The notes beneath the pieces are model-generated. The model was not told the origin of the DNA, searched no databases, and saw only the letters and a program-made list of their open reading frames with translations. Both the position numbers and the translations under genes were made by a program. Positions 53,340 to 63,714 of a stretch of 64,000 nucleotides of DNA are shown piece by piece. Position 1 is the first letter of the stretch; every line of letters starts with the position of its first letter. The stretch is taken from positions 140,693,089-140,757,088 of the forward strand of contig NC_030808.1 of NCBI RefSeq assembly GCF_001704415.2, read 5' to 3'. This stretch comes from Capra hircus. Taxonomy: Eukaryota; Chordata; Mammalia; Artiodactyla; Bovidae.

Positions 53340-53695
53340 AAGAAAGTAATGGGAAAATTCTGCAACAATATGGGCCTGCTTGACTCATAAATAATATGTC
53401 AGATTGGTTGCTTAACAATAAAATCAAGCAAACTTGCTTAGCAACAAAACCATGTAACAGAAGCAGGAGACATACCCCAAAACAATAAAACAATGGTGAC
53501 AATGGGACCTATGCTCTGCCCAGCGAGTTCAGTGAGTTAATAACCCCCAAAATATGTTATTTGGCCCTTATTTGCAGCATGCCCCAAAACAATAAAACCA
53601 TAGTAGAAAATAAAGTCTACAACCTGCCCAGTGCTATCTTCAAGTTAATAACCCTCAAAACAGGCTCTGTGCATGCAAAATCTTCCTCCAGTGTT
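53340..53695 (+). mobile_element. LTR-like sequence with internal duplication
   Basis: 'gcaacaatatgggcctgcttgactcataaa', repeated 'ccccaaaacaataaaac' and 'gttaataaccc.caaaa' resemble ERV LTR U3 sequence. Two diverged copies of a unit of about 105 bases (53469-53573, 53578-53682) lie in tandem. Family and ends unknown. Confidence 0.45.
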
Positions 53696-53699
53696 CAAA

Positions 53700-53782
53700 T
53701 CCAAGGATGCTCAAGTGCCCTACAGTTGGCCCTCAGGTTGGTTCCACATCCTCAGAGGCAGAGGGCTGGCTATATTTCCATC
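53700..53782 (-). mobile_element. Tigger/MER2-like fragment
   Basis: 'tccaaggatgctcaagtgccctacagttggccctcaggttggttccacatcctc' contains the terminal 'cagttggccctc' and the 'ggatgctcaagt' words of pogo/Tigger-type elements. Confidence 0.55.
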
Positions 53783-53784
53783 AG

Positions 53785-53984
53785 GTGTGTGCTCAGTTGT
53801 TTAAGTCATGTCCTACTCTTTGCAACCCCATTGACTGTAGCCCAACAGGCTCTCCTGTCCAAAGAAATTTCCAAGAAAATTGGAGTGGGTTGCCATTTTC
53901 TCCTCCAAGGGATCTTCCCAACCCAGAAGTCGAACCCATGTCTCTTGTGTCTTCTGTATTGGCAGACAGATTCATTAGGAAGGT
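53785..53984 (-). mobile_element. Bov-tA SINE
   Basis: Antisense Bov-A ('gtgtgctcagttgtttaagtcatgtcctactc') plus reversed head ('cttctgtattggcagacagattcatta'). Confidence 0.92.
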
Positions 53985-54284
53985 TGTAAATTAAAAGATA
54001 TGTAAGAAACTGTCAAATTAGGGGAAAAAATAGATGAAACTAAGCAATTCTATTTAGGGAGACACAGTTGGAGATTAAACTTTAAAAAATTGGAAGGAAG
54101 TTGTCATAAAAGTCAGAATAGTGGACTACTTTGTTGGGGGCGGGGGGTTGCTGCCATGGAAAAAGTACACATGGAGAAGAGTCTGTGTGGATGGAATGGG
54201 GCCACTTTTGATCTGGATATCAGCTACAAGTGTGTCCCTATTGTTCAAACATCTTTGGATAACATGAGAATTGGGAGTTAAGTT

Positions 54285-55218
54285 TTGCTTAGGGCAAAAT
54301 GAGGACAGCAGCCCAGGAGGGAGTGTTTCAGATAGCTCTGAGGAAGTACTCCAAGGAAGTGAGAGAAAGATTCAGATTATGTAGAAGTTTTGCAACAAAG
54401 AGTAGGTAGTCAGAACATCAAAAGATGATTTTTAATGAAAGAAAACCAGATAACTCAAAGAAGTGAGGTCTTTTCTATGTTTGGGAAGATGCAAGAGTGT
54501 GGGCCCACTGAAATCCTTCCTTTGACATGCACCTCAGCTATCTGGGGCCAGAATTCTGTGTTTTCACATCCTGAGTTCCTCAGGGCTCACTGCAAGTATT
54601 GGCTGCCGTCTGGTGGCTGCTGTCTGGTGGCTGCCAGATAGCAGGTGCTCTTCTTACTGATTGTCTTCAGGCTCACCAGCTCACCAACCATGGTTGCTGC
54701 AATTGCTGATGGCTGTGACATCTTTGTTTACTGAGATTGTTACTGAGTCCATGCTTGCCCAGCTTGCCACATGACAGGCCAATGAATTTGAGAGACATAC
54801 GAGATGTTGAGGCAAGGGATGTGACTTTCTCCAGGAAGCTGGATGACCTAGAAGATGGCAGACTAATGTCTCAAAATAACCATCTTGTCGGGGTCTGAAT
54901 GCCAGGTTCTTTTATGGTTCAGAGATGGAGGGGAATGAGGATACAAGTAAAATGACCATTTAATCTTGCAAATATCTCCTAGAATGACAAGATTAGGGGA
55001 TGTGTTCATTTCTTCCTTGCTACCATCTGCAGATGGACAGGGTTCTGAACAAAGTTACTTTAGTTTAATAGTCAGGCAGAGAGGCAGGATTCTCAGCCAT
55101 TATGTGCGATTATAATAACAAAAGAAGTCAAAGAAACGTATCTAGCAAGGAAGAGTCAAAATTGACTCTTCTCTGTTATTCTGTTACAGTATGGCAGGAA
55201 ATATTCCATTTCTTTTCA
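54285..55218. mobile_element. ERV LTR (BTLTR1-like), copy B, long form
   Basis: Collinear with 30668-31133 on both sides of a 455-base block (54735-55189) that copy A lacks. Shared words: 'agctctgagga', 'caacaaagagtaggtagtc', 'cctttgacatgcacctcagctatctggggcca', 'gtttactga' and 'tatggcaggaaatattccattt'. The block looks like LTR sequence too ('gagatgttgaggcaagggatgtgactt', 'ggcagactaatgtctcaaaataacc'). Orientation not settled. Confidence 0.75.
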
Positions 55219-55261
55219 TTATGGTGACTAATTAAACAAAGTATGTGTTTTGTGTGGCCTT

Positions 55262-55690
55262 CTGGATTTCCTGTAAAGAAAGCTGAGTGCTGAAGAATTG
55301 ATGCTTTTGAACTGTGGTATTGGAGAAAACTCCTGAGAGTCCCTTGGACTGCAAGATCAAACCAGTCAATCCTAAAAAAAAATCAGTCCTGAATATTCAT
55401 TGGAAGGACTGATGCTGAAGCTGAAACTCTAATACTTTGGCCACCTGACAGTTCTTTGCCAAGAACTGGCTCATTGGAAAAGACCCTGGTGCTGGGAAAG
55501 ATTGAAGGCAGGAGGAGAAGGAGATGACAGAGGATGAGATGGTTGGATGGCATCACCGACTCAACAGACATGAGTTTGAGCAAGCTCTGGGAATTGGTGA
55601 TGGACAGGGAAGCCTGGTGTGCTGCAGTTCATAGGGTCGCAAAGAGTTGGACATAACTGACCAACTGAACTGAACTGAACTGGATTTCCT
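55262..55690 (+). mobile_element. BovB 3' fragment with perfect 11-bp TSD
   Basis: The insert (55273-55679) runs from 'gtaaagaaagctgagtgctgaag' to 'gaccaactgaactgaactgaa'. Perfect repeats ctggatttcct at 55262-55272 and 55680-55690. Confidence 0.96.
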
Positions 55691-56907
55691 ATGTTTTACA
55701 ATAAGATTTTAAAGTGAAAAAAAAATTAAAAATAATCATCTGGACGATCTTCAAAGTTGTCTTTCCCCTCAAAAAGCCAATCTGTTTTCTTGTACAGGGC
55801 TAAGTCTTTAGAGAAAAAAAGAAAAGATAGGAGGTCAGAATGTGGCTTGAGGTGAAGAATGTAAAGCAAAAATAATTAGTACTATTCATGCAAGACCATG
55901 TCAAGAGAATTTCTTACAGAATCAATTACTTGATTTTGAGGACTACAATGTATGTATGGCTAATTAGAGGTGCAAACAGCCAAAGTAGTTACATTAAGCA
56001 GAAAAAATAATAATGGGGAGACTAACTTTCTAACCATACAAAGGTCATGCATTCCAAGTATCAGAACATAGCACCACATTTTTTATCATACTAAGTATTT
56101 TTATTGTGCATTAATTAGATGAAAGTTAAGAATGTGTATTGACCAAAACATTTGAGTAACAAGACCATAGAGGGTAGCTTAGTCTTCTTTAATATAATTG
56201 CTGCATAATACCTTTTAAAGGTCAGAATTCTGGACTTTCTACCAGGATTGCTGATAGATTTGCTGATAGAAAATCCTTCACTAGAGACTTGCAAATTAGG
56301 CCTAGTGACTAGTCCAGCTAGACAACTGAATTAAGTTTGACCATTAGGTGCAGCAGAAACACAACTGTGCTTCAGTCTTAGCAATCAATATTTTTGTCTC
56401 CTACATTTCATTTGAAATATTTGCATGAAAAGGAATCTATAATAGCATTTTATTCTGAAGGCTCATGCCCACAAACCTTTAAAATATATTTTTCTGTTAG
56501 CTGAGCAGGTGGTCTATTTATGGCTAAAGCCAAGGGTCTTGCATCATCTGCTGTGCTCTGAGGGAGGAGGCCAGCATAGCAGGAAGTGAGTTTAGCTCCT
56601 GGCAATCCAATTTACCCCATTGTCTCCTTGGATTAGGCATCAGCTCAGCTGGCCCAGGCACATGACTGAATTGAATTAACAAGGTTATTCAAAGCCTGAA
56701 ATCTCTGTGATAAAGGAATGTTATTCACAGGGTAATTTTATTCCTGATTTTTAATTAGATATTTTTGTTATTTTCTCCAAAGTAAATTAAAATGCTTTAT
56801 TAAAATTAATGCAACTTTCATAAGAAACTTCTCAGGTAGCAAACACAGCACCTATACAGTAGACCCTATTTCCTGACTATGTGTCCAAGGCCCAAATGGA
56901 AATATTC
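55691..56907. other. Unassigned AT-rich sequence
   Basis: The longest stretch in which I recognise no repeat. No coding frame with family motifs. Could hold old decayed repeats. Confidence 0.5.
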
Positions 56908-56908
56908 A

Positions 56909-57121
56909 TGCGTCCATGCAAAGTCCCTTCAGTTGTCTGACTCTTTGTGACACTATGGACCACTGCCCCCCCAGGCTCCTCTGTCCGTGGGACTCTCCAG
57001 GCAAGAATACTGGAGTGGGTTGCCATGCCCTCCTGTAGGGAATCTTCCTGACCCAGGAATGGAACTCACATCTCTTACATCTGCATTGGCAGGCAGGTTC
57101 TTTACCACTAGCAATGCCTGA
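56909..57121 (-). mobile_element. Bov-tA SINE
   Basis: Antisense Bov-A body ('gactctttgtgacactatgg..ctctccaggcaagaatactggagtgggttgcc') plus reversed head ('tgcattggcaggcaggttctttaccac'). Confidence 0.93.
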
Positions 57122-58040
57122 GAAAAATGCAAACATGGAGGCATGGATTTCTAGGGACTTCGCTGCTGAGAACAGTATTGTTGCTCTGAGATTCCAGATC
57201 AACTGTATACAGTAGAATTTAAGAGTGGAAGCAAAGATTCAGAAATCTAAGAAGAAAAATGTAGAATTGGGCCAGATGCAATTGAATCATATATTGCAAA
57301 GACCCTTCATAAATAAACCTTTCATAAATTCTAGCAAGAAAACAAAAAATAAAACGTGTTGGATGGTATATTTTCAGGGATTAGCCTTTTATACTTGTTT
57401 GGATCTGGCTGTAACAAAGCTTCTGAAGAGAAGTGGAAAAAGAAAACTCCAGCTGAAGCAACCCAGAAGTCAGAAGAATCTCAGAGGTCACCCTGCCAGG
57501 CACCAGCTCACTACTCACTCAGCATACGTGAATTCTTTGCAAGCATCTCTGACAAGCTGTCATCTAGCTGCTGAGCAAGGATACAGAGAGAGGGACTCAG
57601 AAGGCTTGAGGATAAAGAACCCTTGAGCCCTGGGAAAAATGATAAATGAATTCTATCTTTGTGGCTTCCAAGATCCCTATGCCCTTTCTCTTCTGCAGAA
57701 AAATCTCTATACTTTTTCATCAGCCTAGTATCCATTTAATTTCCTGGCTGGGGACTTTGCAGTTAACTAGAGTCCAAAATGGGATGTAAAAGTGCTTTCT
57801 GTGATAACAAGGTCCCTGTCATGGGAAGTAACCAAGTCAAAGCCACACAACGATGAGCCAGGAACCCTCTAGAAGGACACAGAGCAGGGAAGGAGGCTGA
57901 TGGCCCCCATCAACATGAACAATGACCTTTATGACATCAATTGTATATAGATATCAACTAAATAAATCTTTATTTTTGACAATATACCAAACAGTCTATT
58001 GCATATTACCATGAAATTGCGCATAGAATAAGTAAGTACA
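57122..58040. other. Unassigned sequence
   Basis: Contains a 133-codon open frame (57225-57626) that is lysine- and glutamine-rich at the start and has no recognisable domain; probably chance. Confidence 0.45.
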
Positions 58041-58131
58041 GGGACTCCACGTTAACTTCAATGGTTAAGACTCTGCACTTACAGTGCAAGTGGTATAGAG
58101 TCCATCCCTGGTTAGGGAAGTAAGATCCCAT
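58041..58131 (+). mobile_element. CHR-type tRNA SINE, short
   Basis: 'gggactccacgttaacttcaatggttaagactctgcacttacagtgcaa..gagtccatccctggttagggaa.taagatccca' is the tRNA-like head and start of the body. An imperfect palindrome follows ('tgacacatatgtca'). Confidence 0.8.
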
Positions 58132-58264
58132 AATTTTTTATGACATGACACATATGTCATGACACATCCATAATTTTTTTTAAAAAAGAAAGGGAATAAA
58201 AGACACACACACAAAGAATAAGCACAAGGACCATGTGTGCTTTCTTGCTTGGAGCAAAATGATC

Positions 58265-58320
58265 AGTGTTTGCTGAATGAATGAATGAATCACTTACAAA
58301 GCTAAGTGATGGTTAGCTAA
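58265..58320 (+). repeat. Short (GAAT)n run and 'ctaagtgat' repeats
   Basis: 'gaatgaatgaatgaatca' followed by a repeated 'gctaagtgat' word. Confidence 0.75.
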
Positions 58321-58359
58321 GTGATATCATCAATCAGGTCCATACAGACAAAGCTATGG

Positions 58360-59320
58360 TTTGGTATGCCCATCTCTTGAAGAATTTTCCACAGTTTGCT
58401 GTGGTCCACAGTCAAAGGCTTTAACATACTGAATGAAGAAGAAGTAGATGTTTTTCTGGAATTCTCTTGCTCTTTCTATGATCCAATGGAAGTTGGCCAT
58501 TTGATCTCTGGTTCCTCTGCCCAAGTTCATGCCCATTGCATCAGTGATGCCATCTAGCCTGCTCATCCTATGACTCCCTCTTTGCCTTCTGCCCTCAATC
58601 TTTCCCAGCATCAGAGACTTTTCCAATGAGTTGGCTGTTCGCATCAGATGACCAAAATACTGGAGCTTCAGCTTCAGCATCAGTCTTTCCAACAAATATT
58701 CAGGGTGGATTTCCCTTAAGATTGACTGGTTTGATCTCCTTGCTGTCCAAGGGACTTTCAGGAGTCTTCTCCAGCAACACAGTTCAATGGTATCAATTCT
58801 TTGGTGCTCAGCTTTCTTCACAGTCCAACTCTCACATCCATACATGACCACTGGAATAAACCATAGCCTTGACTAGATGGACCTTTGTTGGCAAAGTAAT
58901 GTCTCTGCTTTTGAATATGCTATCTAGGTTGGTCATAACTTTCCTTCCAAGGAGTAAGCGTCTTTTAATTTCATGGCTGCAGTCACCATCTGCAGTGATT
59001 CTGGAGCCCCCAGAAATAAAGTCTGACAGTGTTTCCACTGTTTCCCCATCTATTTCCCATGAAGTGATGTTTCCTGAAACAGAGGTAGATGTTTTCTGGA
59101 ATTCCTTTCCTTTCTTAATGGTGCAGTTTGATCTCTGGTTCTGCTGCCTTTTCTAAATCCAGCTTGGACATCTGTAAGTTCTTGGTTAGTGTAATACTGA
59201 AGCCAGCATACAAGATTTTAAGCACGACCTTACTAGCATGGGAAATGAGTGCAATGGTCCTGATGGTTTGAAACATTGTTTAGTGCTACGCTTCTTCAGA
59301 ATTGGGATGTGGATTTTTGG
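58360..59320 (-). mobile_element. Mosaic BovB: three minus-strand pieces in permuted order
   Basis: 58360-58528 is RT finger/palm-start sequence ('RGTRDQMANFHWIIERAREFQKN' on the minus strand). 58529-59068 is the C-terminal region through tail-side codons. 59069-59320 is again RT fingers ('gtagatgttttctggaattcc..tttgatctctggttctgctgcc..gtaagttcttggttagtgtaatactgaagcc'). On the minus strand the order is fingers, C-terminus, fingers, with the catalytic box missing. A 165-codon frame (58354-58851) fuses the C-terminal and finger pieces. Confidence 0.85.
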
Positions 59321-59559
59321 TAACCATAGGCTCAAAAATTTCCAGAGCTCACTCATGACTGGGAATTATTCAGGTACCCACCAGGCAATAGGTGTTCATT
59401 ACATATATAGGGCATTCCTTACAGACATCAGAAGGGCTTCATCTTAGTAGGGGGGATAAACCAGCTCTAAAAATAAGCTACTTTCACCCATGACATAATC
59501 TTTTTTAAAAGAACTTGAAAAGACCAAGCAGATTTACAAGTAACTTAGCTATTAACTAG
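59321..59559. other. Unassigned sequence
   Basis: Nothing recognised with confidence. Confidence 0.4.
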
Positions 59560-60130
59560 AATAAATGTCAATGTTCTCTTTTAAAAAGCAACAAAACTCA
59601 GTTCTCAATAGCGTGAAACACAACAATTAAAAGATTACTAACATATAGAAGAGCTGAAAAATGCAATCAAGAACCAAAATAAAGAATCTATCAATAGAAA
59701 CAGATCAAAAAATAACAACATGAGCAGAAAATTCATTAAAAAGTTACTATAAATACTATAAATATGTTCAAGGATTTAAAGTAAAACATAAATATTGTGT
59801 GCAAAATAAAAATGTAAATAAAAGACCAAGTGAAACTTTTAGAGATTTTAAAAATACAGTATCTGAAATTGAAATTTCACTAAATAAATAAAGGAAACAG
59901 TAAATTAGATACTTCAGAACATAAGAAGCAAGGTCAATAAACTTGAAGACAGCAATACAATCTACTCAAACTCTAGAGGGAAAAAATCAGAAAAAAAAGC
60001 TTCAGTAGAGTGGGAGATTATATCAAGAGATCATCAATAATCATATCATTCTAACATAAAGATCATTGGAGTTCTAGAAAAATAAGAGAAGCCAGAAATA
60101 TAATGAGGAAAAAATATTTTAAAAAATAAT
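59560..60130 (+). mobile_element. Ancient L1, probable ORF1-region fragment
   Basis: A-rich sequence with 'gaaattgaaatttcactaaat', 'gtcaataaacttgaagacag.caatac', 'tcattggagttctagaaaaataagagaagccag' and 'gaaaaaatattttaaaaaataatggct' recalls the coiled-coil and following ORF1 part of old L1s. Strongly diverged. Confidence 0.55.
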
Positions 60131-60154
60131 GGCTATATTTTTTTCAATATTTGA

Positions 60155-60740
60155 AGAAAATAAGAAAGTTATACATATACTTATCATGCAACCCACACTT
60201 TCAGTCCTAAGTGTTTATTCCAATGAAAATAGACATCCACATAAAAACTTGTACATGGATGTTCATACCAGCTTTATTATAGATAAAGCAGCCCAAGACA
60301 GGAAACAGGCCAACTGTTGAAAATAGGTGAACGGGTAAATCAACTATAACATATCCACAAAATAGATACAGTTCAGTAAAAAAAAAAAAAGAAGAAGAAG
60401 AAGAGAGGGAAGGAATGAATTATTGATACATGCAACTGCATGGATGACTCTCAAAAATATGCTAAGCAAAAGAATCAAACCCCAAAGAATGCATAATGAT
60501 GATTCCAGACCCATGATGTTCTAGAAAAGCAAAACTAATTTATGGTAACAGAAAACAAATCATTGGCTGCCTGTATTGCAAATAGATAAAAGGGGAATTT
60601 TTAGAGTGATGAAATGTTCTATGACATGACTGTGGTTGTTATATGACTATAAAGTCATTAAAACTCTAGAAACATGTATTTCAAAAGATTTTACTTTTAC
60701 TGCATGTAAATTATACCTCAAAATTAATTTTTGTTTTAAA
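60155..60740 (+). mobile_element. Ancient L1M 3' end
   Basis: 'tttcagtcctaagtgtttattccaatgaaaat.agacatccacataaaaacttgtacatggatgttcataccagctttatta', 'ttgatacatgcaactgcatggatgactctcaaaaatatgctaagcaaaag', 'gatgaaatgttctatgacatgactgtggttgtt' and 'gtaaattatacctcaaaattaa' follow the sense order of an L1M 3' end. A poly(A)/GAAG run lies inside (60380-60405). Confidence 0.88.
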
Positions 60741-60756
60741 TTTCTGTGTCATAGAG

Positions 60757-60851
60757 CATGTGGGATCTTACCTCCCAGATCAGGGGTTGAACTTACAGCC
60801 CCTTCAATGGAAGCTTGGCATCTTAAGCACCAGAGCACTGGGGAAATTTCT
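60757..60851 (-). mobile_element. CHR-type SINE head fragment
   Basis: 'catgtgggatcttacctcccagatcaggggttgaac' and 'cttcaatggaagcttggcatcttaagcaccagagcac' are the reverse complement of the CHR tRNA-like head. Confidence 0.75.
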
Positions 60852-61585
60852 TAACTTTTAAAATACATAAAGCACTAAGCCCTGCATCTGCCATGTAGCT
60901 AACGCTTAAGAAATGTTAGGAATGAGGAGGAGGGTCAGGTGAGAGGGCTGAGGAGGAAAATAGGAGAAAAAGAAAGGGAAGTTATTATTATTGCTAGCTT
61001 CATTTAATAAAAATATTTAAGAAAAACTTATTCAATAGCAACTTATTGGTTTGCTCTCAAAGAGTTCGTGGACAACCAAGGGAAGGGCGTGTCTGATACT
61101 ATGAGACAGATAACAGTGCTACAAAGCAGGGACTCTTTCCTGGGCTTTCTTTGGAAATTTAAGTTTCCATAGATCTTCGAGTGTGAAAAATGAATAGCCA
61201 TGAAGTCAAGTGGGAAAAGAGAGAACACTGCCAGAATTCTTGGAAAATAGCTTAGCCATCAGCAGAAAGATGTGACTGTCTTGAGAAATCCTTTGACCTC
61301 ACATTGAAGGTGGGAATGGGAAGCCCTGCCACTGGAATGAGAGGCTGAGGTGGACATTTCCTGTTACTGGGCAGAAGAATTTAGGAAATAAATGGTCAAG
61401 TCCTGATCAATCCCTCTGGCCTGCACCTCTCACCATGTTTATGGCAGTGTGTTGTTCTGGTGGATAACAGCAAGGCATTCTTGAAAATAAAATCATTATG
61501 AATAAGTTAATCACATATTTACTTTACATAAATCTTATGAGTGATGTTGCAAAAATAATAAATTCTGAAAACAAAGTAAAACCTT
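60852..61585. other. Unassigned sequence
   Basis: Nothing recognised. Confidence 0.45.
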
Positions 61586-61798
61586 GCATGTGTGCTAAGT
61601 CTCTTCAGTCGTGTCCAACTCTGTGCGACCCTATGGACTGCAGGCGCCAGGCTTCTCTGTCCACATGATTCTACAGGCAAGGATACTGGAGTGGGTTACC
61701 CTGCCCTTCTCCATGGGATCTTCCCGACACAGGGATCGAACTTGCATCTCATGTCTCCTGCCCCGGCAGGCAGGTTCTTTACTGCTAGCGAAGCCCAC
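61586..61798 (-). mobile_element. Bov-tA SINE
   Basis: Antisense Bov-A with 'gctaagtctcttcagtcgtgtccaactctgtgcgacc', then the reversed head 'tcctgccccggcaggcaggttctttactgc'. Confidence 0.95.
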
Positions 61799-61912
61799 AA
61801 TAAGCCCTTAAACTGGCAATTTTGCATAGTGCTATCGACCCAGAGAGGAGATCCAAATTTTAATTTTCTCCAGTCTTCACCAGCATTTCCCAGTGTTTGA
61901 ATATCTACTGTG

Positions 61913-62159
61913 GGTCAGACTCAGGGCTTCCTAGGCGATGTGAAGGTAAAGAATTCACCTGCTAATGGAGGGAACACAGGAGATGCCAGTTCAATCCCTG
62001 GATCGGGAAGATTCCCTGGAGTAGGAAATGACAACCCACTACAGAATTCTTGCCTGGGAAATCCCATGGACAGAGGAGCCTGGTGTGCTACAATCCACGA
62101 GGTTGCAAAAGAGTTGGACACGACTGAGCCTGCCTGCACTAGCCTTGGTCAAACTCAGG
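61913..62159 (+). mobile_element. Bov-tA SINE with 13-bp TSD
   Basis: The insert (61926-62146) has the head with 'gttcaatccctggatcgg' and the full body. The flanks ggtcagactcagg and ggtcaaactcagg (61913-61925, 62147-62159) differ at one base. Confidence 0.94.
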
Positions 62160-62900
62160 CTTTAGCCTTTACTTCCAGTTAAACTCTGTTTACATATCTG
62201 AGCCCTCTGTTTCCAGAGGTAATCAAACCTCTCTCAGTGTTTGTTGAAAGTGACTTAAGCTCTGAGAAAGGAAAAAGCATACCAGAGCACAAAATCAATA
62301 GCCCTGCCCTCTGCTGGGACCAGTTCACGGAACTTTCAGATTAGACCTCTCCATATCAGAAGTGGAATTCTGAAAAAAAAAAAAAAAGCTGGGGAAGCAC
62401 CATCAGCTCCTTTTGAAGCAGGACAGCTAGCAGGTCATGCAAATATTTCCAAGAACTATAATTGGAAAAACACACCTGTGAGAATCAGAGGTCTTGAGAG
62501 TGCTGGTTTTGTTCATAAAGGTCTAGTTGCCTTTACCCATGAAAAGCCAGTGAAATAGAGCAGAATTCCCTGGTCCTTCCTCACCATGGACTCCACCTGC
62601 CTTTCGTCTGTAGAAAAAATTTTGCAAATAAGTTTAATCAGAGAAATGAGAAGGTGCAGAGTAAAAGGAAAGCCGTCAAACCAGACAAAGTAATAACAGT
62701 TTCATCAGTAAGCATAGTCAAGGACCTTTAGTTCCTCCTCAAGAGCTATAGATAATATTCAGAGCCATGTCTGTGAGCTGAAACCCCCACCAGGTGCAAA
62801 CAGTTAACTACATGATGGCCAGACTGTAGCCATGAGATAAGCTGCCACAGTTCTTAGATTTGGCCTCAAAGAAATGGGAACAAACAGACCCTGGAACTGA
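62160..62900. other. Unassigned sequence with a poly(A) run
   Basis: A run of about 15 A near 62372-62386, with no SINE body recognised before it. Otherwise nothing recognised. Confidence 0.45.
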
Positions 62901-62903
62901 AGA

Positions 62904-63120
62904 CTGCTGCTGCTGCTAAGTTGCTTCATTCATGTCTGACTCTGTGCAACCCCATAGATGGCAGGCTCCCCCGTCCCTGGGATTCTCCAGGCAAGAACAC
63001 TTGAGTGGGTTGCCATGCCCTCCTCCAGGGGATCTTCGTAACCCAGGAACTGAACCCGAATATCTTACATCTCCTGCATTGGCAAGTGGATTCTTTACCG
63101 CTAGTGCCATGTGGGAAGCC
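62904..63120 (-). mobile_element. Bov-tA-type SINE with a (gct)n start
   Basis: 'ctgctgctgctgctaagttgcttcattcatg', Bov-A body, then reversed head 'ctcctgcattggcaagtggattctttaccgc..gggaagcc'. The (gct)n beginning is more usual for Bov-A2. Confidence 0.93.
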
Positions 63121-63139
63121 AGGTTATCTGAGCTGGGCT

Positions 63140-63714
63140 CAATCTAATCATGATGAGACTTATAAGAAGGAGGCAGGAGGATCAGAGATCCAGAGAGATG
63201 TGCTGGTGGAAGCAGAGGTCCACGTAGGAGATGGGAGACAGCCTGGATGGTGCCATGCTGTTGTCCTTAAGGATGGAGGAAAGGCCCATGAGGTAAGAAG
63301 TGCAGGAAACTTCTAGAAGCTGGAAAAGGCAAAGTCTGCCTTTGAGACTTTGGAAGGAATCAGACCTAGATTTTAACCATATTTACAGGGTTCCTAAGTC
63401 TTTGTTTTACAGAATTGCTTGTTTGCTTCAGCTGTCTGCTTCTCATCTCTGCTCTTGGAGAAGAGAGGGACTGGTCTGGAGGCAAAACACTCATTCATTT
63501 TGTGCCCTGGTGTCTATTCTCTGAGTGTGAAATATTCCCTTCCTTTGTCAACATCTCTGAGGAGTTCTTGTTTTCTTTTATGATAAAAACAAACCCTACC
63601 TGTGTCCCTAAAAATACCATTTAATTTCAGGACTTCTGACCTAAAAACTGTAAATATTGTGTGTTATTTCAAGCAACTAGGACTGTAGTTGTTACAACAG
63701 CAATAAGGAACTAG
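63140..63714 (+). mobile_element. MLT1-type MaLR LTR, 3' half, interrupted
   Basis: 'atgagacttataagaaggaggcaggaggatcagagatc', 'ggtggaagcagaggtc', 'aaggatggaggaaaggcccatgag', 'cttctagaagctggaaaaggcaaa' and, after about 240 other bases, 'caggacttctgacc.aaaaactgtaaat..tgtgttatttcaagcaactag', 'gttgttacaacagcaataaggaa' match the sense order of MLT1 LTRs. Confidence 0.8.

Noticed and set aside
57225..57626. 133-codon plus-strand frame as a small gene
   Set aside because: No domain, and another open frame overlaps it on the same strand (57356-57574); an open frame of this length is not surprising in AT-rich DNA.
58139..58165. Palindrome around 'tgacacatatgtca' as a binding site
   Set aside because: Imperfect, in an AT-rich SINE tail; no supporting context.
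3421..59320. Spaced repeats of ~30 bases (e.g. 'gagtcttctccaacaccacag') as a CRISPR-like array
   Set aside because: They are the same BovB segment in different copies, kilobases apart, in eukaryotic DNA.
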